Source of the DNA: Amblyornis subalaris
Lineage: Eukaryota > Chordata > Aves > Passeriformes > Ptilonorhynchidae
Assembly (NCBI GenBank): GCA_018881555.1
Contig: JACAXG010000007.1
Coordinates: forward strand, 3,734,643-3,798,642
Direction of reading: 5' to 3'
Length of the DNA stretch: 64,000 bases
A program made the translations under genes and the position numbers. Below the pieces are notes generated by a model, which was not told the DNA's origin, searched no databases, and saw nothing but the letters and a program-made list of their open reading frames with translations. Shown here piece by piece: positions 12,355-25,215 of this stretch. How positions within the stretch are numbered: position 1 is the first letter of the stretch; each line of letters opens with the position of its first letter.

Positions 12355-15149
12355 GCAGCAAGGCCTGTGTTCACTTCATTGAACAGTGTGTTGAAAAAAT
12401 AAATTATGTTTGGAGGAGCGGTATTTGCAATCTTGATATCTGATATTGTCCAAAAAGCCTTAGAAGCAACAGGTCTGACAATTTCATTCTTTTTCATACT
12501 GTATGATGCAGCTGTCTAAACTGCTTGTAATAAAATCAGAAAGTACTGACCCACAAGCTACAAAAATAGCATAAGTAGTACACTTTATCTTAGTGAATCT
12601 TGTTGTGGAAAGAAGTTCTAGTGATAATATATGAATTATCTTACTTTGTCCTCTGCATTTACCCTGTCACTGGGTGTGGCAAGATGCTACAGTTCTTCAC
12701 ACCCCTAAGAAGACTACATAAAATATCATGGAGATAGATGTCCTGCTCCTTAGTGTTTTATCTCACTCACCAGTTTTTATAACTTTTTTTTTTAAAATTT
12801 AAATAATTGCAGAGCACAAAGTTGACGGACTAGCGTGAAATAGCATTTGTGAAGATACAGAAGTTTTCTAATAACAAATCTTCATCAGTTTGTTACTTGA
12901 TCCATTCAATGAACCTTTGTCTTCTTAATGAAAGCCAATAGAATCGAATAACTCCATATACAGAAGAGTGGGACAGCTACTCCCTGGCATTCATTTTGTT
13001 TTCTCCTTGTCTCTAGTTGTAATACAGTTCAGGTTTCAGGTTAGCTTCTGCAGGGCTAATGTGTTCCTATAAACCTGGTGAAAGTGACAGTCTAATTAAA
13101 AATATAGCAAAAATCAAAACAAAATCCAAATATAATAAGCCAGTTATTAACTTGATTAGCATTATATCAAGGAAATATTATTTCTGTGCAAGCAAGCATT
13201 GCAAAATATTACTGATCTTCCATGTGAAATATACCTCATTTCAAATACCTTTTCTTCAGTCTCCATGTGTACCGAAATATGTAAGGTACACCATTACTTT
13301 TATCATACATCTGCACAGAAGCATGTTTACCCTAGAAAAATTTGTCATTCCTGGGTAAGATAACTAATTATTCAAAAATTAAGATACTTTCATATGGCTT
13401 TGAAATGGTAAAACCCATGCATTTATTCACTTTTAACTAAAAAAAATTAATAAAACTTTCAAACATATAGAGAACAGTAATTAATTATGGTGCCTCTGGG
13501 TTTAAAAATACTGTAATTTTCTAGTTACAGAGCTTCCAGAGTCATATATTCTGATTTGCTCTGAGATACATGCACATAACTTTACTAAGGTTAAGAGAGG
13601 TAACGTAACTTCGGGAGAGGTAAAATTTATTCTAAAAGACTTTCATGTTGTACGCACAACAGATCATAATGTATAATAAAATAAAAATATGTTCATTTTT
13701 ATCATAGATACCGGAATGAAATATTACATGTTCTCTGTCTAGACTTTCAGAAAAAGCTCTGCTGACTATACCTGAGGAGGAGAAAATAAAGAGAGAAGGA
13801 GGGTAAAAATGTGATCATCCACCTTAAATATCATTTAGAACAGTTTCAAAGTTTCCCCGCTGCTGTATTATTGCAGTTTCCAAAATAAGGCAAGTAGAAT
13901 CCGTTTTGTTTTCTCTCGCATTTCTTACAGGTGCCATGTTCAAAATAAATTGCTCTGGGCAGTTGTGGGGAGGTGATAGAATTCAAAAACATTTGAGGAT
14001 TTTTCAGAGTTACTGTTTCGAAAGCCCCTGTATTTTTTTTCTTCTGTTTTGGCAAGAAGTATCATGCGTTGAGATTGAAAAAAAAACAAGGTGCAAGTAG
14101 TTCATGTAACAGTTTTTGGGAGCTTAAGAGATAGATGATGGATGATTTCAATAGTAACAAAAAAAATGGACCTTTTATGTACATCTCACATTTCACGAGA
14201 GTCACAGCCTACTGTAGGTACCTAAAGGGGTAGTTGCATTTTTAAAGTGCAGCTGACAACCCTCTGATAACTCATGCTGCTAATTACCTGACAGAGAATG
14301 GATGTTTCTAACTTTCAACAATAAATGAAAGAAAAAGCTTTTTTTTGGTAATTCCAATGTTCATGATCTGTTTCTCAAATTTAGAAAACACTTATCCAGT
14401 CGTGCTAGATTTGATTCACTGCTCTGTTTCACGGGAGGAACTGCAATGTATGAAGTTCTATAAACTGAAAAAGTGAGAAAGAATCACTAAGGAAATCAGA
14501 TGTGTTGAGTGCAAATAGTTTATTGTTCACTAACAGAGGGAAAACTCCATGCTGCATGGGATGGTCCAACTTGTAACAGAGTTGTTTATCACACATCCTT
14601 CTTTGATTCTCTTACAAGTTGATTTTTCTTAGTATGTTGTCTTAGTTCATTAGTTCAAGTGAAAAGCCACAGGATAGAGATAATATCCAATTACATTTTT
14701 GGCTGAAAATAATTTCTGTTAAAGTTGGAAAAAAAGACATAAGAAATATCACACCAACTTTAAAAGATCTTACAGTATTACAAAGGATATTGGAATGCTA
14801 TGAACCAGCTTTTAATGTGTGCTTCTCCACTAAGGCAGAAAATTGCACTGGGGAAAAAATATCCGACCTGTTTCTGCTCCTTTGCAACAGTTTCACAGAT
14901 GATGCTTTGCTTTGAATTTTCACTGGAGAAAGTTTAACATTTCTAACACTTTGACTGTTCTGATGAGTTCTGATATAGTATGTTAATTAGAAATCAGTTT
15001 GGATGCATATGTATATATATCCAAGAGAAGTCTGATATTTTTATAAATTATTATTCTGAGACATTTCATCTTCTTACCAACATCACTGATTTCGTTGCAG
15101 GAGCACAAGTGTAATTTTTAGAGTATAAGAATAGGGGAAAATTGCCTTA

Positions 15150-15164
15150 TTTTTTTTTTTTTTT
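15150..15164. repeat. Poly(T) run (T15)
   Basis: Fifteen T's in a row. If this were a reverse-strand retroposon tail, the body would lie to its right, but none is recognisable there. It is called only as a homopolymer. Confidence 0.8.
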
Positions 15165-15589
15165 CCTTCCTCATTACAATCACCATCATAACAGTTTCCT
15201 GGTTTACCAATCCTATTCTTGTTGCAGTTTCTGTCACACAGAAATAAGAATGGAGCTTTAATGCCAATGCAGGCTGTGAAACGCTAAGTGGCTGCGCGAC
15301 AGTTACTGGAATGTGATGGTCTGGAATCCACTTATGGGTTTTCCTACCTAGAGGAGAAGAGATGAATGGCAATCAAAAGAGGAACACTGAATCAGGCAGA
15401 ATGACATATTTGACTATTGGCGGTGAGTAGGGAGCTAAGCAAGTAATTTTTGGGGTGGGAGGATTTCCTTGAACTCCTCTTCTGCCTATCCCCCGTCGAT
15501 TTTATTGTCCATGCTAATGTATTTGCCAGGAAACCTCCTTAAGAATGGTAGCAAGAACCATGTTACTGCAGTTCCAGAAACAGCAGCTA

Positions 15590-15910
15590 AACCCAAAAGT
15601 AAATTAATGAAATGTCCTGTATAATTGTCTTTTCAGTTACAGTAATTAGTGGATTTGGCCCATGAAATTAATTAAATTAGTGCATTTGTGTCATTCCCTA
15701 ATCTCTTCTTAGCAACATCCGACTCACTTTATTATATATTATAACTCTTGGCTGTATGTTGGCAGATAGTAGCTATTATTGCTGATTGACTACTTATGGT
15801 CAGTTATGAATCAATTATAGGTATGTAAGCACAATTGTTCGGGTCATTCGGTTTATGAGGTTTATCCCAGATTTACAGAATTATAATTCAGATATGAATT
15901 TGCCTGTTTG
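15590..15910. promoter_or_regulatory. Candidate homeodomain-site-rich regulatory block
   Basis: The stretch has repeated homeodomain cores: TAATTA at 15643-15648 and TTAATTAA at 15668-15675, with further ATTAAT and CAATTA variants, set in complex unique sequence free of simple repeats. Developmental enhancers in vertebrate gene deserts often look like this. TAAT cores are also common by chance in AT-rich DNA, so the call rests on texture and needs a conservation test. Confidence 0.2.
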
Positions 15911-18900
15911 GTGGAATCCTGTTGTTACTTGGTAGATAACACTCATTGATTGTTAAGAAAGTATCATTTTGTTCCAAGTGCCAGAGGCAATCGCTTCATC
16001 TAATTTAATGTGTTGAAACAGTTGAAATAGTTCTGTAGGTGTTCCTTGCCTTGTGCTTGTTTGTTCTACATTTTAATTCTTCCAGTTTACAACATGACAT
16101 TGTCTCGGAGTGTTTCATATAACATTTCCTTGTCTTAGACATTCTGAATGATTTTATACTGTCAGCAGTTGTTCTTCCTCAGATTTCCTGTCTTCCCAAT
16201 CTTTCTCTGGCGTTTTTTGAGAGATACTTTATTAACTGTCTATTTTGAAACACGTCAAAAGGAGGACATTCTGTAATCTTAATCTTCGAGAGCAATTTTC
16301 ATTTTGCCTGCCCTGGCCCAGTTCTCCATATTGTGGATGTATAAAAGAATTACAGCCAAAGCCCTACTGTTATTATTTAAATGGTATTACGAGTCTCAGT
16401 CATGTAACTGTCACAAGGATCATAATGTCAGCAAATATGCCATTCTTCAGTAGTGGGGAAGGAAAAAAAACCCCATGCAGTCAGAGGAGTCCTGTGAGAT
16501 GAGTTATCTATGGATGAACCCTCTGTGATTTCCTCATTCTAATCTCAGGTGAAGATTAAAAAAAAAATGACACTTTTGCTGTATATCTCAGTACTTCAGT
16601 GAAGGTGATTTGACAGCATCTCTATGAAAGACCAGATGGTGGGAGAATACTCTGAAGTGTGTTCTTTTCTTTCCCTCCAGTAGATTGTTTCATTCCAGTG
16701 GATAATTTATGCAGAAGGGAAATTCATAGCATAAACTGCTTTTTATAAACATCAAAATTGTTCGAGAGGGAAACAAAGGTTTATTATTTTAGGAGGGGGT
16801 TGAATGCTGTTTAAAATGTGTCTCTCATCAGCCATTTTAGACAACATTTGGGCAATTGAGTAACAGCTACTGATGTTTATGATTGTTAAGTTCAAACTCT
16901 TGCTGTCAGCAAAAGGTGACATTCCATATCTATGTGTGTACACATATATGGAACACAGAGTTTTCTGTCTGTCTGGGTGATGCTTTAACAGTTATGAACA
17001 ATGCAATAGGGGATACACTGGAACAAGGATCTCTCTGTCTGGACACCTGAATATCTTGATACTGCTTTAGACAACAGGGGTTACACCATTTATGCTCTGA
17101 ATTAAGTTCATATAACATTCCCAATTAAGTATTTTAATACTACTACACACCTCTGTAATTAGGCAGCCAGACCTTGCAACTCTAACATTCAAAACACTAT
17201 TCAAGTTTCTGTTTAAAACTATAGTAGTATCCTTGTTTCTATGTGTCTTTATAATACTAAGGATAGACCTTTCTTCAAAAGTAACAAACTCCTTTTATTC
17301 AAAAAGCCACAAACCATAAGACTATAGCAAGTTGCATTAATTAGATAAAACATGAAAAAATGAACAATATTCTCCTTGAAAATGAAAATATATGGACATC
17401 AAATGCAATGATGTGTTTAACCAGAAACTATACAAAATCTACTGCTCTAAATTAAGTGGTTTTGATGAAACAAAATCACTAGTTGCCCGTGCCACTTTGG
17501 GAGCGGAAAACAGAATGATATTTTCTGGATCACTTAAATGAACATGAGTAAAAAACATTTTGTGCCTGAACAAGGGGAAAAAAATATGCAATGAAGCAGC
17601 AAATCAGAAAAACACTTAATTGTCTTGAATGTTGATGGATGGTTTCCCATGGTACCAAAAGGATGTGTTTGGGTATATATTTAGTTCTTACCATTATTGT
17701 TGATGATTTTATCAGACATAAGGTATCATATTAGTTCAATGTACAAATATGTGACATTTTAAGGCTAATGAAAAGCAAACTGTAGCATGAATACATGAAA
17801 TTATTTCAGAAAAAAAACCAAATCACTGAATATAATAGAAAAGATGTTTTCATCATCTTTCATATTTCTGAGTTCAGAGCAATGTTTCATACCCGGAGAA
17901 AAGGAATTCTTTCAGCCTTTAACTAGCTCTTTAAAGTTTGGGGCTTTGGGGGTTTTTTGACATCCAGCTTGAGAGATATTTTTGGTTTCGCCCTTGTCCA
18001 CATTGAATTGCTGGTGAATTTTCTACCTTGTTATACAAAGTGGTTTTTTTCAAAATGTGGAAAATGGGATGGCTTTTTAGAGCATACACCCTGCTGCTTT
18101 CTGGGGAGGTGGGGAAAGTTTCATTCTTAGTGCTTCTGGAATTCATTTGGAGCCACTGCTTTTTGCCAGCACGGGCCGGTGCCGTGTGACCCTTCATGCT
18201 GAACGGCTCCAATCAGAACTACACCAGCATTTCTTTAATGATAGTTAAAGATGATGTTTTTTTCAGTCCATTTCTGTATAGTTCTAGCCTTTAGGCTGCA
18301 GTTAGGTCCCCACTACGATCAAATGTCACAACCTATGATGCCATGATGTAGTTAAGATATGCAAACATTGACTTTTTAATTGAGATCACTTTGTAGGTGT
18401 TAAAATGTTTATGTGTGTTTGATTGTTCATTTATCCTCCTGTAGTAGTTCTTTAGGCAAAGCTGTACACATTTAATTATTTCAAGTTTGTTTGATGAATC
18501 AGTCCCTCCAAAGTGGTAATTAATTTAGATGGCATTCTCTGAACTCTGAACTCCTTGCCATATATCATTTTTTTGCTGCTGCACTGCACAGCAAAGTGGA
18601 GTTTTGGCAATGCCACATGAACAGAAGTCATTAATCATCTCTTTGTGATTCCTGTGTATGTGAAACCAAATCTAACACTAGTTTTTACTGCATCTGATAG
18701 CGTAAATGTTAAGAACAAAAGGGTCAACTCAACTGAAATCTAAAGTATTTTGTCTAAAAAATAATTGGTCTTATTTCCTAAAGGAATGACACTTAAAAAT
18801 ATGAGGCTCTGCTGACTGATTACAGTTATATCTAAAGTCTGACGTACTGCTGAGTTTCCACAAGGTTCATTGACAGCCCTGATTCGGGCTAAGCTGTTGT

Positions 18901-21750
18901 CTCAGTTCCCACACATATTAGAATATCTTTCTGTGTGAAAGAAAGAAACTGTGAGTATCTCAGCAACAAGAGTAAACCAAAAACTTTTCATTCAATTAGC
19001 ATCTTACCAAAGAAGAATATAGCTGGAAGACACAGATCTATAGGAATTTGAGAGATATAACTGGGTTTTTATAGAACAAGTTCATCGTCTTGTCCCCAAA
19101 CAGGATGATTTAAATCAATGTTGTGGGGTTTTTTTCTCTCAGTAATTTGTTACACTTTTCAATAGCCTGCAAGAATAGAAACTTCACTATTCCCTCCTGT
19201 GCTTCACTATTTCTCAAATGACAAAATCTTTTTAACTCTCAGGCACCATTACTTCTATTGGTTACAGAGGTACTCTGGTAAGCATTTTGGTAATTTTGTC
19301 TTGTCAGTCACTCTTCAGTGAGAAAAGACAAAATTTTTTCCCCTCTATGAACCTCTAATGTACTGAGTTATCTGATCCTTTCTGGCTTCTTCTTGTGAAC
19401 AAAAGCCAGCAGAACACTACAGATAAAAGGGGCATGGAAGAAATTTTGCCCCTATAATAGCTACCTCCATGGAAATAAAGAAGCTATTTTCTAGCTGCAA
19501 GTGGAAGTTAGTCTCTGTGAGCTGCAAAGGAGTGAAATAGAAGCAGATGACACCAGTCTTCTCTTTATAAGCCTTTCTCCTGAGTCTTAGAAGGAAATGA
19601 ATTGGAAATGCAAAGGGACAGAGAATGATGTCTCCTGTATTTTTTCATGTATCCTGTGATGTACCAGTAGGAACACTTACTCTCAGATTTTTCTAGTAGA
19701 TTCTAGTAGTCCACTAGAAAACACGCATTTTGTGCGAAAGGTTTTTCTGTTTTCTAATAATATTGGTTTCCTGATGTATTTTGCTCTTTATTGGTTGTAT
19801 TACAATACCATTGAAAACTCTCATCTGAACTTTGAATTGTGTTTGTTACAGCACAATACGTGTATATATATTTATGGATATACTAATAAAGGATAAGGTG
19901 GCAAGGATTGCCTTTTAATGTGAGTACCTGACTCACGGCAGAACTTGCAATCTCACCTTCCTGCCCAAACCCTCAACAAATATCCAGGTGTACAGGAAAT
20001 ACTGTTACCATTTCCTACCCAGTGAACCGAAGACACCAAATGCTTTGCCATAAAAACATAGAGGACAAGACTCCAACATTTATATAAATTTTTTTTAGTG
20101 CTGCAATGAAGTACTTTTGGCATAAGACTGCTCTTTTTGCCTTTATGGAATCTACATACAGGGAAATGAATTATCACTTTGCATTTACTGTTTCCATACA
20201 CATGCAAATCTTGTAGCAAATTAGACGAGAAGTAAATAAAGTTGCTGTTTTACAATCGATTTATGGACTCTTTTATTCTGTGCCAAACATACTCTGAATA
20301 TATTTTCCAGCTGTTTCATACTTTTTTCTCCTTACACTCAAGCAGAGGGAAATCCCACTGACACATTTACCAGTCGGTTTTGGTGTTGTCTTGACTGGTT
20401 ATAATCTCAGCAGGAGATGTCGCTCCTCCATGAATTCTGGAACTCTGATACAGTTTGTAGTATTGTGAGATTTTATGAAATCTGACAGATGGCTGCTCTG
20501 TTCTTCTGAGCTTCGCTTATCTGTCTAAAAAACTCCTGGGTGTCTGAACATATCTAGACTTCAGCAAATAAAAGCACAGAGCCTTATCGTTGGGATGATC
20601 TTTACAAACATTGCATGAGCTCTTATGACCCATAAACTTGGGCACTGTTTAAATAACGCTTCACTGTGTGTTCTCAGTGCAGGTTTCCCCGCAGTTACAC
20701 TTTGAAAGTGAGGTTTCATTTCATATGTATGTGAGTGTCTGCCTGCACAGATGAATGTGAGTGAACAGCAAAGGCTTGGGAAGAACTGAATGACATTTAT
20801 CCTCTACTTTCAATTGATTTCCTTCCAATTTGTCCATTAGTCCATTTCGAGAGCTACCTCTGAGACTCTTTTAAAAACTATTTATTAATGTGCAGATTTT
20901 TTTATGGGTGTGAGGCATTCTGTAACCACATTTACGTTCAGATGGGGGACTGAGGCCAAGAAAAGTATGGCAGCAAAGAGGGGTTTGTCTCGATTTTCCA
21001 GAGAGATATTTTCAGGCATTGAGAACGCGCCTATGCATTTTGGGCAGTAAAACAGAAATAAACAGTGTGAACCTTTCTATGATCAATAGGAGATTTAATA
21101 CAAAAGCATTCATGGGGACCTAAGACCAAAGCAACAACAAAACCTGGGGCATTCTGGAGGAGCTTGCACGGCAAATGCCTTGAAAAGCCTTTTATAAACA
21201 GCTTAATTACATTGCTCTCTGCTGGTAATAGAAAAGATTGCAGTCTGATGTTTAAAACCTGGAGGGAAAAAAAATCCGTCTGGAAGAAGATCTGGTAGAA
21301 GAATTCAACAGAATGTTTCTGGGTTTGGAATCAAAATAGGGTGTTTGGGATTTCTTTTTCCCCGCAAACGGGATGTTCCCTGCCTAAGAGAAAAATGGAG
21401 CATCTGTGAGCAATATGGGCTGATGAGAGAACTGTTGTGTGAAATTAGGAGGAAAAGGTCTGCTGGGGCCTGGTGCTATAGATTTTTTTTCTGTTGGTTG
21501 GTTTTTTTATATACCTTTTGCCCCCATTGAAATTTTTTCATTATTGTCCAGGGTTTCACTCAAATAATTTTTCTGATTAAAGCTTCAATGCATACTTTAT
21601 GCTACTGAAATCACTGGCAGCAACGAATCTTGTTTAGATGTGTTCATATCTTAAAATGAGGCAGGAATTAAATTTTTGGCTGATGTGTGCACAGTAAAAT
21701 CTTCAAAATTCCCTGATCATATTTAGGTACTAAATATTAAGGTACCAAAT

Positions 21751-21771
21751 TTCAGGTACCTGGTACCTGAA
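21751..21771. repeat. Near-perfect palindrome with GGTACC cores
   Basis: TTCAGGTACC (21751-21760) is the exact reverse complement of 21762-21771 around a single T. Further GGTAC/GTACC copies lie on both sides (21726-21730, 21741-21746, 21772-21776), so GTAC recurs five times within about 55 bases. The cluster ends about 45 bases before a CR1 fragment. It can extrude as a hairpin. Its origin is unknown. Confidence 0.8.
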
Positions 21772-21821
21772 GTACCTGATGGGAGTCTAAAACAGAGATG
21801 GAGAGAGAGACAAGAGCAGGT

Positions 21822-22018
21822 ATTGACAGGACAAGCGTTTCAAATTGAAAAAAAGTAGATTTAGATTAGACATTAGAAAGAAATTTTTTACTGTGAGGGT
21901 GGTAAAGCACTGGAAGAGTTTGCTCGGAGAAGTTGTGGATGCCCCATCCATGGAGGTGTTCAAGGCCGGGTTGGATGGAGTTCTGAGTAACCTGGTCTAG
22001 TGAAAGGTGTCCCTGTCC
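21822..22018 (+). mobile_element. CR1 LINE fragment, 3' end missing
   Basis: The text from the GACAGGACAAG motif through the GAAGAAATTTTTTACTGTGAGGG-like block, the GTGGATGCCCCATCC block and the CAACCTGGTCTAGTG block to GTGTCCCTGTCC follows the 3' part of bird CR1 in order, on the plus strand. Normal CR1 copies lose their 5' end but keep the 3' octamer repeats. Here the match stops about 60-70 bases short of that end, at about 22018, so the 3' tail was lost by a later deletion. No coding capacity remains. Boundaries are accurate to about 15 bases. Confidence 0.9.
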
Positions 22019-24999
22019 TTCAGAGCTGGAATAAACATCAGCAAAAATTAGGAGAAAGGTAGCAAGTGACTAAAGAGGTTGTACATTTAAAAAACCCAAA
22101 AAAGCTATTAGGTAACTATTTCTCTCTTTAGAACCTTTGGTGATAAACCCACTGATTTTACAGCCAAGCTAAAGCTTTGACAGTTTTCTTGTGCATCAAT
22201 TTGAGGGGAAAAAACTGTTTAATGAGCTTAGCATAAGCAATGTCAGTGTAACAGGCTGTATGCAGGCATGGGAAATTTGATTGAACCAGGAAAAACGGCA
22301 GAGATTTGAGAAAAGATGGACAGGGAGAGAGCTCTGAGAGCATAACAAATGGACCTTATAATATGCTCAGTACCAAAGAAGACTCAGTGATATGGTGCAG
22401 CAAAAAATCCGTGGTGAAAGTGGTCAGCAAATTAACAGTTTCTGTGGCCTGAGTCTGGTTACTCCTGTTGTCCCAGCTTTGGTAAAATGGGTTTTATTTT
22501 CAACCTGAAACATCAGTGAGGAAATAACAGTCACAAGATGCTGACTGTATCTTGTTCTGACATGGACGGATTGACGTGTTAATGGAAGTTTTGAGTGTGG
22601 TTTTGAAAGCACTTGGCTACTGCATAACTGAATTCACCAATTTTTACATGTCAGAATAGTTTCTGAGAAAAACCTGTCCTTCCATAGAAAGAATTGCGGA
22701 ATGTGTGAATTATTCATGGAAGGCAACTGAAGATCAGGCTCATTTTGTGTAAAAGATTAAAGATTAGGTCAGCACTGCTTGGTACTGTAAGATGCACTGG
22801 CATTAGTTTTATTCTAGCCTTTTCATTCGTGGTTTTCATGTGGTCCTTCAACAAGATCATTCCCAGTTTGGGAATCATAAGGAAAAAATTGTAATGCTGG
22901 GTCTTATGGTAAGATGACAGTGCAAGTTAATTCTGTGGTTTACTATATTTTCCACAAATAAGTCACCTGAAGATTTGTAACTGAACAAATCTTTTTAACT
23001 ATTCTTTCTTCCTAAGAGTATTTTGTTGTCCTATATTTCTGTTCATATTTGCTTTGTTTTCTAAGCTCCACATAGCTATTTAAAGTCAAAAAAGGGTTGA
23101 CTAAATCTGAAGCATTGAACTCTGCTTTCTATGGCTTGTTAAGAATGAGGTAGGAGGTTTGAAGTACTCGTATTTTTAAGGACACTCTACCAATGGTCTT
23201 TTTATCTTAACATTTCATAAAACATAAGTTGATTGCTGTGATGTCACTGTCAATAATAGTTATTAATATGCAATCCCTATTTATGTGATATATTGAAACT
23301 GAAAACATATCTTGAAGGCTCTCTAAATACGTGTGCTGTTATAACAATGTAAAAAGACACATTACAAAAAACTTTGCATAGAAACANAAGATTCCTACAA
23401 AATTGTGATTTTAGACAACACACGATATTTAGATATCCCCAGTGGTATAGTTGGAGGTTTTCCTGGTAACCTTGTCTTCCAAAATAGGGGAAGTGGAGAA
23501 ATAAAAGAATGTATTCTATCTCTACTTCTTGACTAAGGAGTGGGAAGCTACTGGAAATAAACTGGTGTGGAAAATAACACTGACCTCAAGTGACTAACAT
23601 GTGATGTTACCTCAATTTTTTGTTTTATAAACAAGGTTTCATTTTACTTTGAGTGAAAATGAAAAGGAGGTAATTAGCAAGCAAACAAGGCGTATATTTG
23701 ATGCGATATATAAAAAAATTCTAATCTTCATTTGGTTCTTGAAAGTGTGGCTGGGGCAAAATCCTGAACATTCTCTTTTCTCAAGTAAGCTTTCTGTTGG
23801 AGACTGATAAAATGATACAACAATATTCAGTGTATTTCATAAAACACTACATTTCATTTTTGTAATTAATTCTTCTGTTGGAAAATTAAGTGTAGTCTTG
23901 TTCATCAGAGTGTTTCACTTCAGTAGTTTTACAATGATATAAAGGATTTATATGGATATGTACATTCATGTGTGCCTTTTGTTTTTTTAAAACCCAGACA
24001 CACTTAGAATTATAATGTCTTGAGTAAACCACTGCATAGTTGGAAAAATCTCCAATGATTTCCAGCATCAAAGGTCACTTTTTCATCTGCTAGCCTACTG
24101 ACCTTTACATTAATTTTCTATTATATGAATTTTCATAATTTAGTTGCATGGTTTATTACTGAGAGCAAAGTTAATAAAAAATAACTGGTTTTTGCAAAAT
24201 AGGACTTTGTGGGGACTGACAAAGCTAGTTTTGCAAATGTCTAATTTTTGAATAATTTGGGCTGTCTAACAGTGATTGTGCAGGCAAGCTGAGAGGAAAA
24301 TTTGGTGGCTTTTTCTTCATATGCTCGAGACTAACCTTCTCAACCTCATGAATTTGTACTATGGTCCATAGTTTGTTCACCATGCCAGGAATCGTAATCT
24401 TGTATCTGAACTTGATTAGAAATTCACTGAAGTCGGTGAAAAACTTTACATATAGTTGAAATTATTTGCTTTGTAATCTGTTTCTAGAATATTGTTATTA
24501 CTCATTTACTTGAGGGAAAAATTTTCACATTGTTATTGTTTGTAATATACATGATTATTTTATGAAAAGCTGGAATTTAATTAGAGATGTTTCAGCCACA
24601 ATTTTCCCCCCGAATTGGGCTAATTCCTGGATTTCATCAACGTAAATGAGTGGGAGATAAGATTCAACACTTTTCTCTGTATTAAAAATGTTATGAATGT
24701 AGATTATACATGTCTTCAGATACAGATTTCACTGGAAAGCTTTTTTAATCCAAGTTATAATTTCTCATCTAAAGGAAAAAAAAGGAAGGAAAAAAGAAAA
24801 CCAGAAGCACTAGTAGAACGGTTTCCCCTAATTCACCTCTAAATTGGGTTCTCAGTGACAAATTGATATTCTAATAAAAGAAACACTTACTAGACCCCGT
24901 TCCTCCCCTTGTCTCCCATCCCTCTCCCTAACAACAGGACATTTCCTGAATGCAAGAAGAGGAACTGCACCCTGTTTTGGTTTTTTTGCAGAAATCAAA

Positions 25000-25215
25000 A
25001 AGACCTCATGCTAATGAGAGCTTTTCTCTGAAAATGAGCTCATTAGTGTTCATTTTCCTCCGCTTTTAATCTGTTCTTCAAGTGTGTGTCATCTTTAAAA
25101 GTTTCAAAAGTCATTTCACGAATCTGGAACAAAAGCAAAGTTAAAAAGAAAAGCCTTGCACTAATGAAAAGCATAGTCATGCTTCAGTCATGAAGGCGGG
25201 AATTTAATTAGCGAA
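25000..25215. promoter_or_regulatory. Candidate POU/homeodomain regulatory block
   Basis: The block contains ATGCTAATGAGAG (25008-25020), an octamer-variant overlapping a TAAT core that resembles a POU-homeodomain composite site. It also has GCTCATTAG (25037-25045), several TTTAAAAG and CATGCTT elements, and TAATTA at 25205-25210. The sequence is complex, unique and without simple repeats. No target gene can be named. Confidence 0.22.

Larger units (their letters stand above)
12355..21750. other. Non-coding AT-rich unique sequence
   Basis: No exon, RNA gene or transposon is recognised, and no N is present. T exceeds A on the given strand in most lines I sampled. A T15 run lies at 15150-15164. 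Two stretches look regulatory rather than neutral: 15590-15910, and 18400-18690, which has TAATTAAT at 18517-18524. Open frames are all under 100 codons. Confidence 0.7.

Noticed and set aside
12276..12497. Ser-run small protein on the minus strand
   Set aside because: The Ser run is the translation of the (GAA)9 microsatellite; nothing else supports coding.
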